In this document: positions 13,861 to 28,329 of the stretch, piece by piece
How the letters are laid out: each line of letters begins with the position of its first letter
How positions within the stretch are numbered: position 1 is the first letter of the stretch
Assembly: GCA_958496175.1 (NCBI GenBank)
Contig: OY292279.1
Location: 248,001 to 312,000, forward strand
Source of the DNA: Sisyra terminalis
Lineage: Eukaryota; Arthropoda; Insecta; Neuroptera; Sisyridae
Length of the DNA: 64,000 nucleotides
Direction of reading: 5' to 3'
The notes under the pieces: model-generated
Databases searched by the model: none
What the model saw: only the letters and a program-made list of their open reading frames with translations
What the model was told of the DNA's origin: nothing
Translations under genes and position numbers: made by a program

Positions 13861-15514
13861 TCACCGCAAAATAACCGCAATGATATCCGCAAAAATAACC
13901 GCAATGATATCCGCAAAAATAACCGCAATAATATCCGCAAAATTAACCGCAAATATTACCGCAAAATAACCGCAATGATATCCGCAAAAATAACCGCAAA
14001 TATCACCGCAAAATAACCGCAATGATATCCGCAAAAATAACCGCAATAATATCCGCAAAAATAACCGCAATGATATCCGCAAAAATAACCGCAAATATTA
14101 CCGCAAAATAACCGCAATAATTTCCGCAAAAATAACCGCAAATGTTTCCGCAAAATAACCGCAATGATATCCGCAAAAATAACCGCAATAATATCCGCAA
14201 AAATAACCGCAAGTGTTACCGCAAAATAACCGCAATGATATCCGCAAAAATAACCGCAATAATATCCGCAAAAATAACCGCAATAATATCCGCTAAAATA
14301 ACCGCAATGATATTCGCAAAAATAACCGCAAATATTACCGCAAAATAACCGCAATGATATCCGCATAAATAACCGCAAATATCACCGCAAAATAACCGCA
14401 ATGATATCCGCAAAAATAACCGCAATGATATCCGCAAAAATAACCGCAACAATATCCGCAAAATTAACCGCAAATATTACCGCAAAATAACCGCAATGAT
14501 ATCCGCAAAAATAACCGCAAATATCACCGCAAAATAACCGCAATGATATCCGCAAAAATAACCGCAATAATATCCGCAAAAATAACCGCAATGATATCCG
14601 CAAAAATAACCGCAAATATTACCGCAAAATAACCGCAATAATTTCCGCAAAAATAACCGCAAATGTTTCCGCAAAATAACCGCAATGATATCCGCAAAAA
14701 TAACCGCAATAATATCCGCAAAAATAACCGCAAGTGTTACCGCAAAATAACCGCAATGATATCCGCAAAAATAACCGCAAATATCACCGCAAAATAACCG
14801 CAATGATATCCGCAAAAATAACCGCAATAATATCCGCAAAAATAACCGCAAATATTACCGCAAAATAACCGCAATGATATCCGCAAAAATAACCGCAAAT
14901 ATCACCGCAAAATAACCGCAATGATATCCGCAAAAATAACCGCAATAATATCCGCAAAAATAACCGCAATGATATCCGCAAAAATAACCGCAAATATTAC
15001 CGCAAAATAACCGCAATAATTTCCGCAAAAATAACCGCAAATGTTTCCGCAAAATAACCGCAATGATATCCGCAAAAATAACCGCAATAATATCCGCAAA
15101 AATAACCGCAAGTGTTACCGCAAAATAACCGCAATGATATCCGCAAAAATAACCGCAATAATATCCGCAAAAATAACCGCAATAATATCCGCTAAAATAA
15201 CCGCAATGATATTCGCAAAAATAACCGCAAATATTACCGCAAAATAACCGCAATGATATCCGCATAAATAACCGCAAATATCACCGCAAAATAACCGCAA
15301 TGATATCCGCAAAAATAACCGCAATGATATCCGCAAAAATAACCGCAACAATATCCGCAAAATTAACCGCAAATATTACAGCAAAATATCCGCAATGATA
15401 TCCGCAAAAATAACCGCAATAATATCCGCAAAAATAACCGCAAATATTACAGCAAAATAACCGCAATGATATCCGCAAAAATAACCGCAATAATATCCGC
15501 AAAAATAACCGCAA
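13861..15514 (+). repeat. 899-bp duplication with an inner 521-bp offset copy
   Basis: 13,956-14,615 recurs at 14,855-15,514 with an offset of 899 bp, and 14,003-14,212 also recurs at 14,524 (offset 521) and 14,902. Markers are AATTTCCGC, ATGTTTCCGC, AAGTGTTACC, ATATTCGC and AACAATATCC. The AAGTGTTACC-containing part also appears once far away, at 30,251-30,640. Confidence 0.8.
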
Positions 15515-18500
15515 ATGTTACCGCAAAATAACCGCAATGATATCCGCAAAAATAACCGCAATAATATCCGCAAAAATAACCGCAAATATTACAGCAAAAT
15601 AACCGCAATGATATCCGCAAAAATTACCGCAATAATATCCGCAAAAATAACCGCAATGATATCCGCAAAAATAACCGCAAATATTACCGCAAAATAACCG
15701 CAATGATATCCGCAAAAATAACCGCAAATATCACCGCAAAATAACCGCAATGATATCCGCAAAAATAACCGCAAATATCACCGCAAAATAACCGCAGTAA
15801 TATCCGCAAAATTAACCGCAAATATTACAGCAAAATAACCGCAATGATATCCGCAAAAGTAACCGCAATAATATCCGCAAAAATAACCGCAAATGTTACC
15901 GCAAAATAACCGCAATGATATCCGCAAAATAATCGCAATGATATCCGCAAAAATAACCGCAAATATCACCGCAAAATAACCGCAATGATATCCGCAAAAA
16001 TAACCGCAATAATATCCGCAAAAATAACCGCAAATATTACCGCAAAATAACCGCAATGATATCCGCAAAAATAACCGCAAATATCTCCGCAAAATAACCG
16101 CAATGATATCCGCAAAAATAACCGCAATAATATCCGCAAAAATAACCGCAATGATATCCGCCAAATTAACCGCAAATATTACAGCAAAATAACCGCAATA
16201 ATATCCGCAAAAATAACCGCAAATATTACCGCAAAATAACCGCAATGATATCCGCAAAAATAACCGCAATAATATCCGCAAAAATAACCGCAAATGTTAC
16301 CGCAAAATAACCGCAATGATATCCGCAAAAATGACCGCAATAATATCCGCAAAAATAACCGCAATAATATCCGCAAAAATAACCGCAATGATATCCGCAA
16401 AAATTACCGCAAATATTACCGCAAAATAACCGCAATGATATCCGCAAAAATATCCGCAAATATCACCGCAAAATAACCGCAATGATATCCGCAAAAATAA
16501 CCGCAATGATATCCGCAAAAATAACCGCAATTATATCCGCAAAATTAACCGCAAATATTACAGCAAAATAACCGCAATGATATCCGCAAAAATAACCGCA
16601 ATAATATCCGCAAAAATAACCGCAATGATATCCGCAAAAATAACCGCAAATATTACCGCAAAATAACCGCAATGATATCCGCAAAAATAACCGCAAATAT
16701 CACCGCAAAAATAACCGCAATGATATCCGCAAAAATAACCGCAAACATTACCGCAAAATACCCGCAATGATATCCGCAAAAATAACCGCAAATATCTCCG
16801 CACAATAACCGCAATGATATCCGCAAAAATAACCGCAATAATATCCGCAAAAATAACCGCAATGATATCCGCAAAAATAACCGCAAATATTGCCGCAAAA
16901 TAACCGCAATAATTTCCGCAAAAATAACCGCAAATGTTACCGCAAAATAACCGCAATGATATCCGCAAAAATAACCGCAATAATATCCGCAAAAATAACC
17001 GCAATAATATCCGCAAAAATAACCGCAATGATATCCGCAAAAATAACCGCAAATATTACCGCAAAATAACCGCAATGATATCCGCAAAAATAACCGCAAT
17101 GATATCCGCAAAAATAACCGCAATAATATCCGCAAAATTAACCGCAAATATTACAGCAAAATAACCGCAATGATATCCGCAAAAATAACCGCAATAATAT
17201 CCGCAAAAATAACCGCAAATATTACCGCAAAATAACCGCAATGATATCCGCAAAAATAACCGCAAATATTACAGCAAAATAACCGCAATGATATCCGCAA
17301 AAATAACCGCAATAAAATCCGCCAAAATAACCGCAAACATAACCGCAAAATAACCGCAATGATATCCGCAAAAATAACCGCAAATATTACCGCAAAATAA
17401 CCGCAATGATATCCGCAAAAATAACCGCAAATATCACCGCAAAATAACCGCAATGATATCCGCAAAAATAACCGCAATGATATCTGCAAAAAGAACCGCA
17501 ATAATATCCGCAAAATTAACCGCAAATATTACAGCAAAATAACCGCAATGATATCCGCAAAAATAACCGCAATAATATCCGCAAAAATAACCGCAAATGT
17601 TACCGCAAAATAACCGCAATGATATCCGCAAAAATAACCGCAAATATCACCGCAAAATAACCGCAATGATATCCGCAATGATATCCGCAAAAATAACCGC
17701 AATGATATCCGCAAAAATAACCGCAAATATCTCCGCAAAATAACCGCAATGATATCCGCAAAAATAACCGCAATAATATCCGCAAAAATAACCGCAAATA
17801 TTACCGCAAAATAACCGCAATGATATCCGCAAAAATAACCGCAAATATCACCGCAAAATAACCGCAATGATATCCGCAAAAATAACCGCAATAATATCCA
17901 CAAAAATAACCGCAATGATATCCGCAAAATTAACCGCAAATATTACAGCAAAATAACCGCAATAATATCCGCAAAAATAACCGCAAATATTACCGCAATA
18001 TATCCGTAATGATATCCGCAAAAATAACCGCAATAATATCCGCAAAAATAACCGCAAATGTTACCGCAAAATAAACGCAATGATATCCGCAAAAATAACC
18101 GCAATAATATCCCCAAAAATAACCGCAAATATTACAGCAAAATAACCGCAATGATATCCGCAAAAATAACCGCAATAATATCCGCAAAAATAACCGCAAT
18201 GATATCCGCAAAAATAACCGCAAATATCACCGCAAAATAACCGCAATGATATCCGCAAAAATAACCGCAAATATCACCGCTAAATAACCGCAATAATATC
18301 CGCAAAATTAACCGCAAATATTACAGCAAAATAACCGCAATGATATCCGCAAAAATAACCGCAAATATCACCGCAAAATAACCGCTATGATATCCGCAAA
18401 AATAACCGCAATAATATCCGCAAAAATAACCGCCAATATTACCGCAAAATAACCGCAATGATATCCGCAAAAATAACCGCAAATATCACCGCAAAATAAC

Positions 18501-19680
18501 CACAATGATATCGGCAAAAATAACCGCAATAATATCCGCAAAAATAACCGCAATGATATCCGCAAAATTAACCGCAAATATTACAGCAAAATAACCGCAT
18601 TAATATCCGCAAAAATAACCGCAAATATTACCGCAAAATAACCGCAATGATATCCGCAAAAATAACCGCAATAATATCCGCAAAAATAACCGCAAATGTT
18701 ACCGCAAAATAACCGCAATGATATCCGCAAAAATAACCGCAATAATATCCGCAAAAATAACCGCAATAATATCCGCAAAAATAACCGCAATGATATCCGC
18801 AAAAATAACGGCAAATATCACCGCAAAATAACCGCAATGATATCCGCAAAAATAACCGCAATAATATCCGCAAAAATAACCGCAAATATCACCGCAAAAT
18901 AACCGCAACGATATCCGCAAAAATAACCGCAATAATATCCGCAAAAATAACCGCAAATATTACCGCAAAATAACCGCAATGATATCCGCCAAAATAACCG
19001 CAAAAATAACCGCAAATGTTACCGCAAAATAACCGCAATGATATCCGCAAAAATAACCGCAATAATATCCGCAAAAATATCCGCAATAATATCCGCAAAA
19101 ATAACCGCAATGATATCCGCAAAAATAACCGCAAATATTACCGCAAAAAAACCGCAATGATATCCGCAAAAATAACCGCAAATATCACCGCAAAATAACC
19201 GCAATGATATCCGCAAAAATAACCGCAATGATATCCGCAAAAATAACCGCAATAATATCCGCAAAATTAACCGCAAATATTACAGCAAAATAACCGCAAT
19301 GATATCCGCAAAAATAACCGCAATAATATCCGCAAAAATAACCGCAAATATCACCGCAAAATAACCGCAATGATATCCGCAAAAATAACCGCAATAATAT
19401 CCGCAAAAATAACCGCAAATATTACCGCAAAATAACTGCAATGATATCCGCAAAAATAACCGCAAATATCACCGCAAAATAACCGCAATGATATGCGCAA
19501 AAATAACCGCAATAATATCCGCAAAAATAACCGCAATGATATCCGCCAAATTAACCGCAAATATTACAGCAAAATAACCGCAATAATATCCGCAAAAATA
19601 ACCGCAAATATTACCGCAAAATAACCGCAATGATATCCGCAAAAATAACCGCAATAATATCCGCAAAATTAACCGCAAAT
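15515..19680 (+). repeat. Mixed array, mostly 47-, 71- and 95-bp blocks
   Basis: Many private substitutions occur (CAATAAAATCC near 17,311, CCGCAATATATCCGTAATG near 17,993, ATCCCCAAAAATAA near 18,110, ATATGCGCAAAAATAA near 19,492). A section at about 16,888-17,164 carries the ATATTGCCGC and AATTTCCGC variants and has close matches both within the left arm and, inverted, in the right arm at 57,057 and 59,709. No long period is visible by eye and there is no gene. Confidence 0.6.
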
Positions 19681-21953
19681 GTTACCGCAAAATAACCGCA
19701 ATGATATCCGCAAAAATAACCGCAATAATATCCGCAAAAATAACCGCAATAATATCCGCAAAAATAACCGCAATGATATCCGCAAAAATAACCGCAAATA
19801 TTACCGCAAAATAACCGCAAAGATATCCGCAAAAATAACCGCAAATATCACCGCAAAATAACCGCAATGATATCCGCAAAAATAACCGCAATGATATCCG
19901 CAAAAACAACCGCAATAATATCCGCAAAATTAACCGCAAATATTACAGCAAAATAACCGCAATGATATCCGCAAAAATAACCGCAAAAATATCCGCAAAA
20001 ATAACCGCAATGATATCCGCAAAGATAACCGCAAATATTACCGCAAAATAACCGCAATGATATCCGCAAAAATAACCGCAAATATGACCGCAAAAATAAC
20101 CGCAATGATATCCGCAAAAATAACCGCAAACATTACCGCAAAATAACCGCAATGATATCCGCAAAAATAACCGCAAATATCACCGCAAAATTACCGCAAT
20201 GATATCCGCAAAAATAACCGCAAATATCACCGCAGAATAACCGCAATGATATCCGCAAAAATAACCGCAATAATATCCGCAAAAATAACCGCAATAATAT
20301 CCGCAAAAATAACCGCAATGATATCCGCAAAAATAACCGCAAATATTGCCGCAAAATAACCGCAATAATTTCCGCAAAAATAACCGCAAATGTTACCGCA
20401 AAATAACCGCAATGATATCCGCAAAAATAACCGCAATAATATCCGCAAAAATAACCGCCATAATATCCGCTAAAATAACCGCAATGATATCCGCAAAAAT
20501 AACCGCAAATATTACCGCAAAATAACCGCAATGATATCCGCAAAAATAACCGCAATGATATCCGCAAAAATAACCGCAATAATTTCCGCAAAATTAACCG
20601 CAAATATTACAGCAAAATAACCGCAATGATATCCGCAAAAATAACCGCAATAATATCCGCAAAAATAACCGCAAATATTACCGCAAAATAACCGCAATGA
20701 TATCCGCCAAAATAACCGCAAATATCACCGCAAAATAACCGCAATGATATCCGCAAAAATATCCGCAATAATATCCGCAAAAATAACCGCAAATATTACC
20801 GCAAAATAACTGCAATGATATCCGCAAAAATAACCGCAATAATTTCCGCAAAATTAACCGCAAATATTACAGCAAAATAACCGCAATGATATCCGCCAAA
20901 ATAACCGCAAATATCACCGCAAAATAACCGCAATGATATCCGCAAAAATATCCGCAATAATATCCGCAAAAATAACCGCAAATGTTACCGCAAAATAACC
21001 GCAATGATATCCGCAAAAATAACCGCAATAATATCCGCAAAAATAACCGCAATAATATCCGCAAAAATAACCGCAATGATATCCGCAAAAATAACCGCAA
21101 ATATTACCGCAAAATAACCGCAAAGATATCCGCAAAAATAACCGCAAATATCACCGCAAAATAACCGCAATGATATCCGCAAAAATAACCGCAATGATAT
21201 CCGCAAAAACAACCGCAATAATATCCGCAAAATTAACCGCAAATATTACAGCAAAATAACCGCAATGATATCCGCAAAAATAACCGCAAAAATATCCGCA
21301 AAAATAACCGCAATGATATCCGCAAAGATAACCGCAAATATTACCGCAAAATAACCGCAATGATATCCGCAAAAATAACCGCAAATATGACCGCAAAAAT
21401 AACCGCAATGATATCCGCAAAAATAACCGCAAACATTACCGCAAAATAACCGCAATGATATCCGCAAAAATAACCGCAAATATCACCGCAAAATTACCGC
21501 AATGATATCCGCAAAAATAACCGCAAATATCACCGCAGAATAACCGCAATGATATCCGCAAAAATAACCGCAATAATATCCGCAAAAATAACCGCAATAA
21601 TATCCGCAAAAATAACCGCAATGATATCCGCAAAAATAACCGCAAATATTGCCGCAAAATAACCGCAATAATTTCCGCAAAAATAACCGCAAATGTTACC
21701 GCAAAATAACCGCAATGATATCCGCAAAAATAACCGCAATAATATCCGCAAAAATAACCGCCATAATATCCGCTAAAATAACCGCAATGATATCCGCAAA
21801 AATAACCGCAAATATTACCGCAAAATAACCGCAATGATATCCGCAAAAATAACCGCAATGATATCCGCAAAAATAACCGCAATAATTTCCGCAAAATTAA
21901 CCGCAAATATTACAGCAAAATAACCGCAATGATATCCGCAAAAATAACCGCAA
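19681..21953 (+). repeat. 1,303-bp tandem duplication (about 970 bp followed)
   Basis: 19,681-20,650 and 20,984-21,953 carry the same rare variants in the same order (CAAAGATATCC, AAAACAACC, AAAAATATCC, AAAGATAACC, ATATGACCGC, ATCACCGCAGAATAA, ATATTGCCGC). I saw no difference between them over that length. The remaining about 330 bp of each period diverge. Apparent identity over nearly a kilobase points to a recent event. Confidence 0.85.
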
Positions 21954-24900
21954 TGATATCCGCAAAAATAACCGCAATGATATCCGCAAAAATAACCGCA
22001 ATGATATCCGCAAAAATAACCGCAAATATCACCGCAAAATAACCGCAATGATATCCGCAAAAATAACCGCAATAATATCCGCAAAAATAACCGCAATGAT
22101 ATCCGCAAAAATAACCGCAATGATATCCGCAAAAATAACCGCAAATATCACCGCAAAATAACCGCAATGATATCCGCAAAAATAACCGCAAATATCACCG
22201 CAAAATAACCACAATAATATCCGCAAAATTAACCGCAAATATTACAGCTTAATAACCGCAATGATATCCGCAAAAATAACCGCAATAATATCCGCAAAAA
22301 TAACCGCAATGATATCCGCAAAAATAACCGCAAATATCACCGCAAAATAACCGCAATGATATCCGCAAAAATAACCGCAAATATCACTGCAAAATAACCA
22401 CAATAATATCCGCAAAATTAACCGCAAATATTACAGCTTAATAACCGCAATGATATCCGCAAAAATAACCGCAATAATATCCGCAAAAATAACCGCAATA
22501 ATATCCGCAAAAATAACCGCAATAATATCCGCAAAAATAACCGCAATGATATCCGCAAAAATAACCGCAAATATTGCCGCAAAATAACCGCAATAATTTC
22601 CGCAAAAATAACCGCAAATGTTACCGCAAAATAACCGCAATGATATCCGCAAAAATAACCGCAATAATATCCGCAAAAATAACCGCCATAATATCCGCAA
22701 AAATAACCGCAATGATATCCGCAAAAATAACCGCAAATATTACCGCAAAATAACCGCAATGATATCCGCAAAAATTACCGCAATGATATCCGCAAAAATA
22801 ACCGCAACAATATCCGCAAAATTAACCGCAAATATTACAGCAAAATAACCGCAATGATATCCGCAAAAATAACCGCAATAATATCCGCAAAAATAACCGC
22901 AAATATTACCGCAAAATAACCGCAATGATATCCGCAAAAATAACCGCAAATATCACCGCAAAATAACCGCAATGATATCCGCAAAAATATCCGCAATAAT
23001 ATCCGCAAAAATAACCGCAATGATATCCGCAAAAATAACCGCAAATATTACCGCAAAATATCCGCAATAGTTTCCGCAAAAATAACCGCAAATGTTACCG
23101 CAAAATAACCGCCATGATATCCGTAAAAATAACCGCAATGATATCCGCAAAAATATCCGCATTAATATCCGCAAAATTAACCGCAAATATTACAGCAAAA
23201 TAACCGCAATAATATCCGCAAAAATAACCGCAATGATATCCGCAAAAATAACCGCAATGATATCCGCAAAAATAACCGCAATGATATCCGCAAAAATAAC
23301 CGCAAATATCACCGCAAAATAACCGCAATGATATCCGCAAAAATAACCGCAATAATATCCGCAAAAATAACCGCAATGATATCCGCAAAAATAACCGCAA
23401 TGATATCCGCAAAAATAACCGCAAATATTACAGCAAAATAACCGCAATGATATCCGCAAAAATAACCGCAATAATATCCGCAAAAATAACCGCAATGATA
23501 TCCGCAAAAATAACCGCAAATATCACCGCAAAATAACCGCAATGATATCCGCAAAAATAACCGCAAATATCACCGCAAAATAACCACAATAATATCCGCA
23601 AAATTAACCGCAAATATTACAGCAAAATAACCGCAATGATATCCGCAAAAATATCCGCATTAATATCCGCAAAATTAACCGCAAATATTACCGCAAAATA
23701 ACCGCATTGATATCCGCTAAAATAACCGCAAATATCACCGCAAAATAACCGCAATGATATCCGCAAAAATAACCGCAATAATATCCGCAAAAATAACCGC
23801 AATGATATCCGCAAAAATAACCGCAATGATATCCGCAAAAATAACCGCAATGATATCCGCAAAAATAACCGCAAATATCACCGCAAAATAACCGCAATGA
23901 TATCCGCAAAAATAACCGCAATAATATCCGCAAAAATAACCGCAATGATATCCGCAAAAATAACCGCAATGATATCCGCAAAAATAACCGCAAATATTAC
24001 AGCAAAATAACCGCAATGATATCCGCAAAAATAACCGCAATAATATCCGCAAAAATAACCGCAATGATATCCGCAAAAATAACCGCAAATATCACCGCAA
24101 AATAACCGCAATGATATCCGCAAAAATAACCGCAAATATCACCGCAAAATAACCACAATAATATCCGCAAAATTAACCGCAAATATTACAGCAAAATAAC
24201 CGCAATGATATCCGCAAAAATAACCGCAATAATATCCGCAAAAATAACCGCAATGATATCCGCAAAAATAACCGCAAATATCACCGCAAAATAACCGCAA
24301 TGATATCCGCAAAAATAACCGCAAATATCACCGCAAAATAACCACAATAATATCCGCAAAATTAACCGCAAATATTACAGCAAAATAACCGCAATGATAT
24401 CCGCAAAAATAACCGCAATAATATCCGCAAAAATAACCGCAAATGTTACCGCTAAATAACCGCAATGATATCCGTAAAAATAACCGCAATAATATCCGCA
24501 AAAATAACCGCAAATATTACAGCAAAATAACCGCAATGATATCCGCAAAAATAACCGCAATAATATCCGCAAAAATAACCGCAATGATATCCGCAAAAAT
24601 AACCGCAATGATATCCGCAAAAATAACCGCAATGATATCCGCAAAAATAACCGCAAATATTACAGCAAAATAACCGCAATGATATCCGCAAAAATAACCG
24701 CAATAATATCCGCAAAAATAACCGCAATGATATCCGCAAAAATAACCGCAAATATCACCGCAAAATAACCGCAATGATATCCGCAAAAATAACCGAAAAT
24801 ATCACCGCAAAATAACCACAATAATATCCGCAAAATTAACCGCAAATATTACCGCAAAATAACCGCAATGATATCCGCAAAAATAACCGCAAATATCACC

Positions 24901-24959
24901 GCAAAATAACCGCAATGATATCCGCAAAAATAACCGCAAATATCACCGCTAAATAACCG
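21954..24959 (+). repeat. Array with 189-bp sub-repeats marked by ACCACAATAAT
   Basis: The variant ACCACAATAAT starts at 22,208, 22,397, 23,583, 24,152, 24,341 and 24,815 (and once more at 26,093). Pairs 22,208/22,397 and 24,152/24,341 are 189 bp apart, which is 47+71+71. The first pair also shares ATTACAGCTTAATAA, 189 bp apart (22,241 and 22,430). Runs of consecutive 24-bp units without a 23-bp unit are longer here (for example 21,925-22,020 and 23,225-23,300). Confidence 0.75.
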
Positions 24960-27900
24960 CAATAATTTCCGCAAAATTAACCGCAATTATTACAGCAAAA
25001 TAACCGCAATGATATCCGCAAAAATAACCGCAATAATATCCGCAAAAATAACCGCAAATGTTACCGCAAAATAACCGCAATGATATCCGCAAAAATAACC
25101 GCTATAATATCCGCAAAAATAACAGCAAATATTACAGCAAAATAACCGCAATGATATCCGCAAAAATAACCGCAAATATCACCGCAAAATAACCGCAATG
25201 ATATCCGCAAAAATAACCGCAATAATATCCGCAAAAATAACCGCGAATATTACCGCAAAATAACCGCAATGATATCCGCAAAAATAACCGCAAATATCAC
25301 CGCAAAATAAACGCAATGATATCCGCAAAAATAACCGCAATAATATCCGCAAAAATAACCGCAATGATATCCGCAAAATTAACCGCAAATATTACAGCAA
25401 AATAACCGCATTAATATCCGCAAAAATAACCGCAAATATTACCGCAAAATAACCGCAATGATATCCGCAAAAATAACCGCAATAATATCCGCAAAAATAA
25501 CCGCAAATATTACCGCAAAATATCCGCAATGATATCCGCAAAAATAACCGCAATAATATCCGCAAATATAACCGCAATAATATCCGCAAAAATAACCGCA
25601 ATGATATCCGCAAAAATAACCGCAAATATCACCGCAAAATAACGGCAATGATATCCGCAAAAATAACCGCAATAATATCCGCAAAAATAACCGCAATGAT
25701 ATCCGCCAAATTAACCGCAAATATTACAGCAAATTAACCGCAATAATATCCGCAAAAATAACCGCAATAATATCCGCAAAAATAACCGCAATGATATCCG
25801 CAAAAATAACCGCAAATATTACCGCAAAATAACCGCAATGATATCCGCAAAAATAACCGCAATAATATCCGCAAAAATAACCGCAATGATATCCGCAAAA
25901 ATAACCGCAATGATATCCGCAAAAATAACCGCAAATATTACAGCAAAATAACCGCAATGATATCCGCAAAAATAACCGCAATAATATCCGCAAAAATAAC
26001 CGCAATGATATCCGCAAAAATAACCGCAAATATCACCGCAAAATAACCGCAATGATATCCGCAAAAATAACCGCAAATATCACCGCAAAATAACCACAAT
26101 AATATCCGCAAAATTAACCGCAAATATTACAGCAAAATAACCGCAATGATATCCGCAAAAATAACCGCAAATGTTACCGCTAAATAACCGCAATGATATC
26201 CGTAAAAATAACCGCAATAATATCCGCAAAAATAACCGCAAATATTACAGCAAAATAACCGCAATGATATCCGCAAAAATAACCGCAATAATATCCGCAA
26301 AAATAACCGCAATGATATCCGCAAAAATAACCGCAAATATTACCGCAAAATAACCGCAATGATATCCGCAAAAATAACCGCAAATATCACCGCAAAATAA
26401 CCGCAATGATATCCGCAAAAATAACCGCAAATATCACCGCTAAATAACCGCAATAATATCCGCAAAATTAACCGCAATTATTACAGCAAAATAACCGCAA
26501 TGATATCCGCAAAAATAACCGCAATAATATCCGCAAAAATAACCGCAAATGTTACCGCAAAATAACCGCAATGATATCCGCAAAAATAACCGCAATAATA
26601 TCCGCAAAAATAACCGCAAATATTACAGCAAAATAACCGCAATGATATCCGCAAAAATAACCGCAAATATCACCGCAAAATAACCGCAATGATATCCGCA
26701 AAAATAACCGCAATAATATCCGCAAAAATAACCGCAAATATTACCGCAAAATAACCGCAATGATATCCGCAAAAATAACCGCAAATATCACCGCAAAATA
26801 ACCGCAATGATATCCGCAAAAATAACCGCAATAATATCCGCTAAAATAACCGCAATGATATCCGCAAAATTAACCGCAAATATTACAGCAAAATAACCGC
26901 ATTAATATCCGCAAAAATAACCGCAAATATTACCGCAAAATAACCGCAATGATATCCGCAAAAATAACCGCAATAATATCCGCAAAAATAACCGCAAATG
27001 TTACCGCAAAATATCCGCAATGATATCCGCAAAAATAACCGCAATAATATCCGCAAATATAACCGCAATAATATCCGCAAAAATAACCGCAATGATATCC
27101 GCAAAAATAACCGCAAATATCACCGCCAAATAACGGCAATGATATCCGCAAAAATAACCGCAATAATATCCGCAAAAATAACCGCAATGATATCCGCCAA
27201 ATTAACCGCAAATATTACAGCAAAATTACCGCAATAATATCCGCAAAAATAACCGCAAATATTACCGCAAAATATCCGCAATGATATCCGCAAAAATAAC
27301 CAAAATAATATCCGCAAAAATAACCGCAAATGTTACCGCAAAATAAACGCAATGATATCCGCAAAAATAACCGCAATGATATCCGCAAAAATAACCGCAA
27401 ATATTACCGCAAAATAACCGCAATGATATCCGCAAAAATACCCGCAAATATCACCGCAATATAACCGCAATGATATCCGCAAAAATAACCGCAAATATCA
27501 CCGCTAAATAACCGCAATAATATCCGCAAAATTAACCGCTAATATTACAGCAAAATAACCGCAATGATATCCGCAAAAATAACCGCAATAATATCCGCAA
27601 AAATAACCGCAAATGTTACCGCAAAATAACCGCAATGATATCCGCAAAAATAACCGCAATAATATCCGCAAAAATAACCGCAAATATTACAGCAAAATAA
27701 CCGCAATGATATCCGCAAAAATAACCGCAAATATCACCGCAAAATAACCGCAATGATATCCGCAAAAATAACCGCAATAATATCCGCAAAAATAACCGCA
27801 AATATTACCGCAAAATAACCGCAATGATATCCGCAAAAATAACCGCAAATATCACCGCAAAATAAACACAATGATATCCGCAAAAATAACCGCAATAATA

Positions 27901-28250
27901 TCCGCAAAAATAACCGCAATGATATCCGCAAAATTAACCGCAAATATTACAGCAAAATAACATCATTAATATCCGCAAAAATAACCGCAAATATTACCGC
28001 AAAATAACCGCAATGATATCCGCAAAAATAACCGCAATAATATCCGCAAAAATAACCGCAAATGTTACCGCAAAATAACCGCAATGATATCCGCAAAAAT
28101 AACCGCAATAATATCCGCAAAAATAACCGCAATAATATCCGCAAAAATAACCGCAATGATATCCGCAAAAATAACCGCAAATATCACCGCAAAATAACCG
28201 CAATGATATCCGCAAAAATAACCGCAAATATCACCGCAATAATATCCGCA
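24960..28250 (+). repeat. Roughly 0.75-kb module at offsets of 1,491 and 1,064 bp
   Basis: About 24,960-25,720 recurs at about 26,450-27,211 (offset 1,491) and largely again at about 27,515-28,230 (a further 1,064). Markers are CAATTATTACAGC, CATTAATATCC and, in the first two copies, CAAATATAACC and AACGGCAATG. Related modules start again near 30,990, 37,133 and 39,697. The 1,491-bp spacing is the same as that of the separate tandem repeat at 31.3-34.4 kb. Confidence 0.75.
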
Positions 28251-28329
28251 AAATTAACCGCAAATATTACAGCAAAATAACCGCAATGATATCCGCAAAA
28301 ATAACCGCAATAATATCCGCAAAAATAAC
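28251..28329 (+). repeat. Short linker of ordinary monomers
   Basis: Standard units lie between two higher-order blocks. Nothing else is visible. Confidence 0.6.
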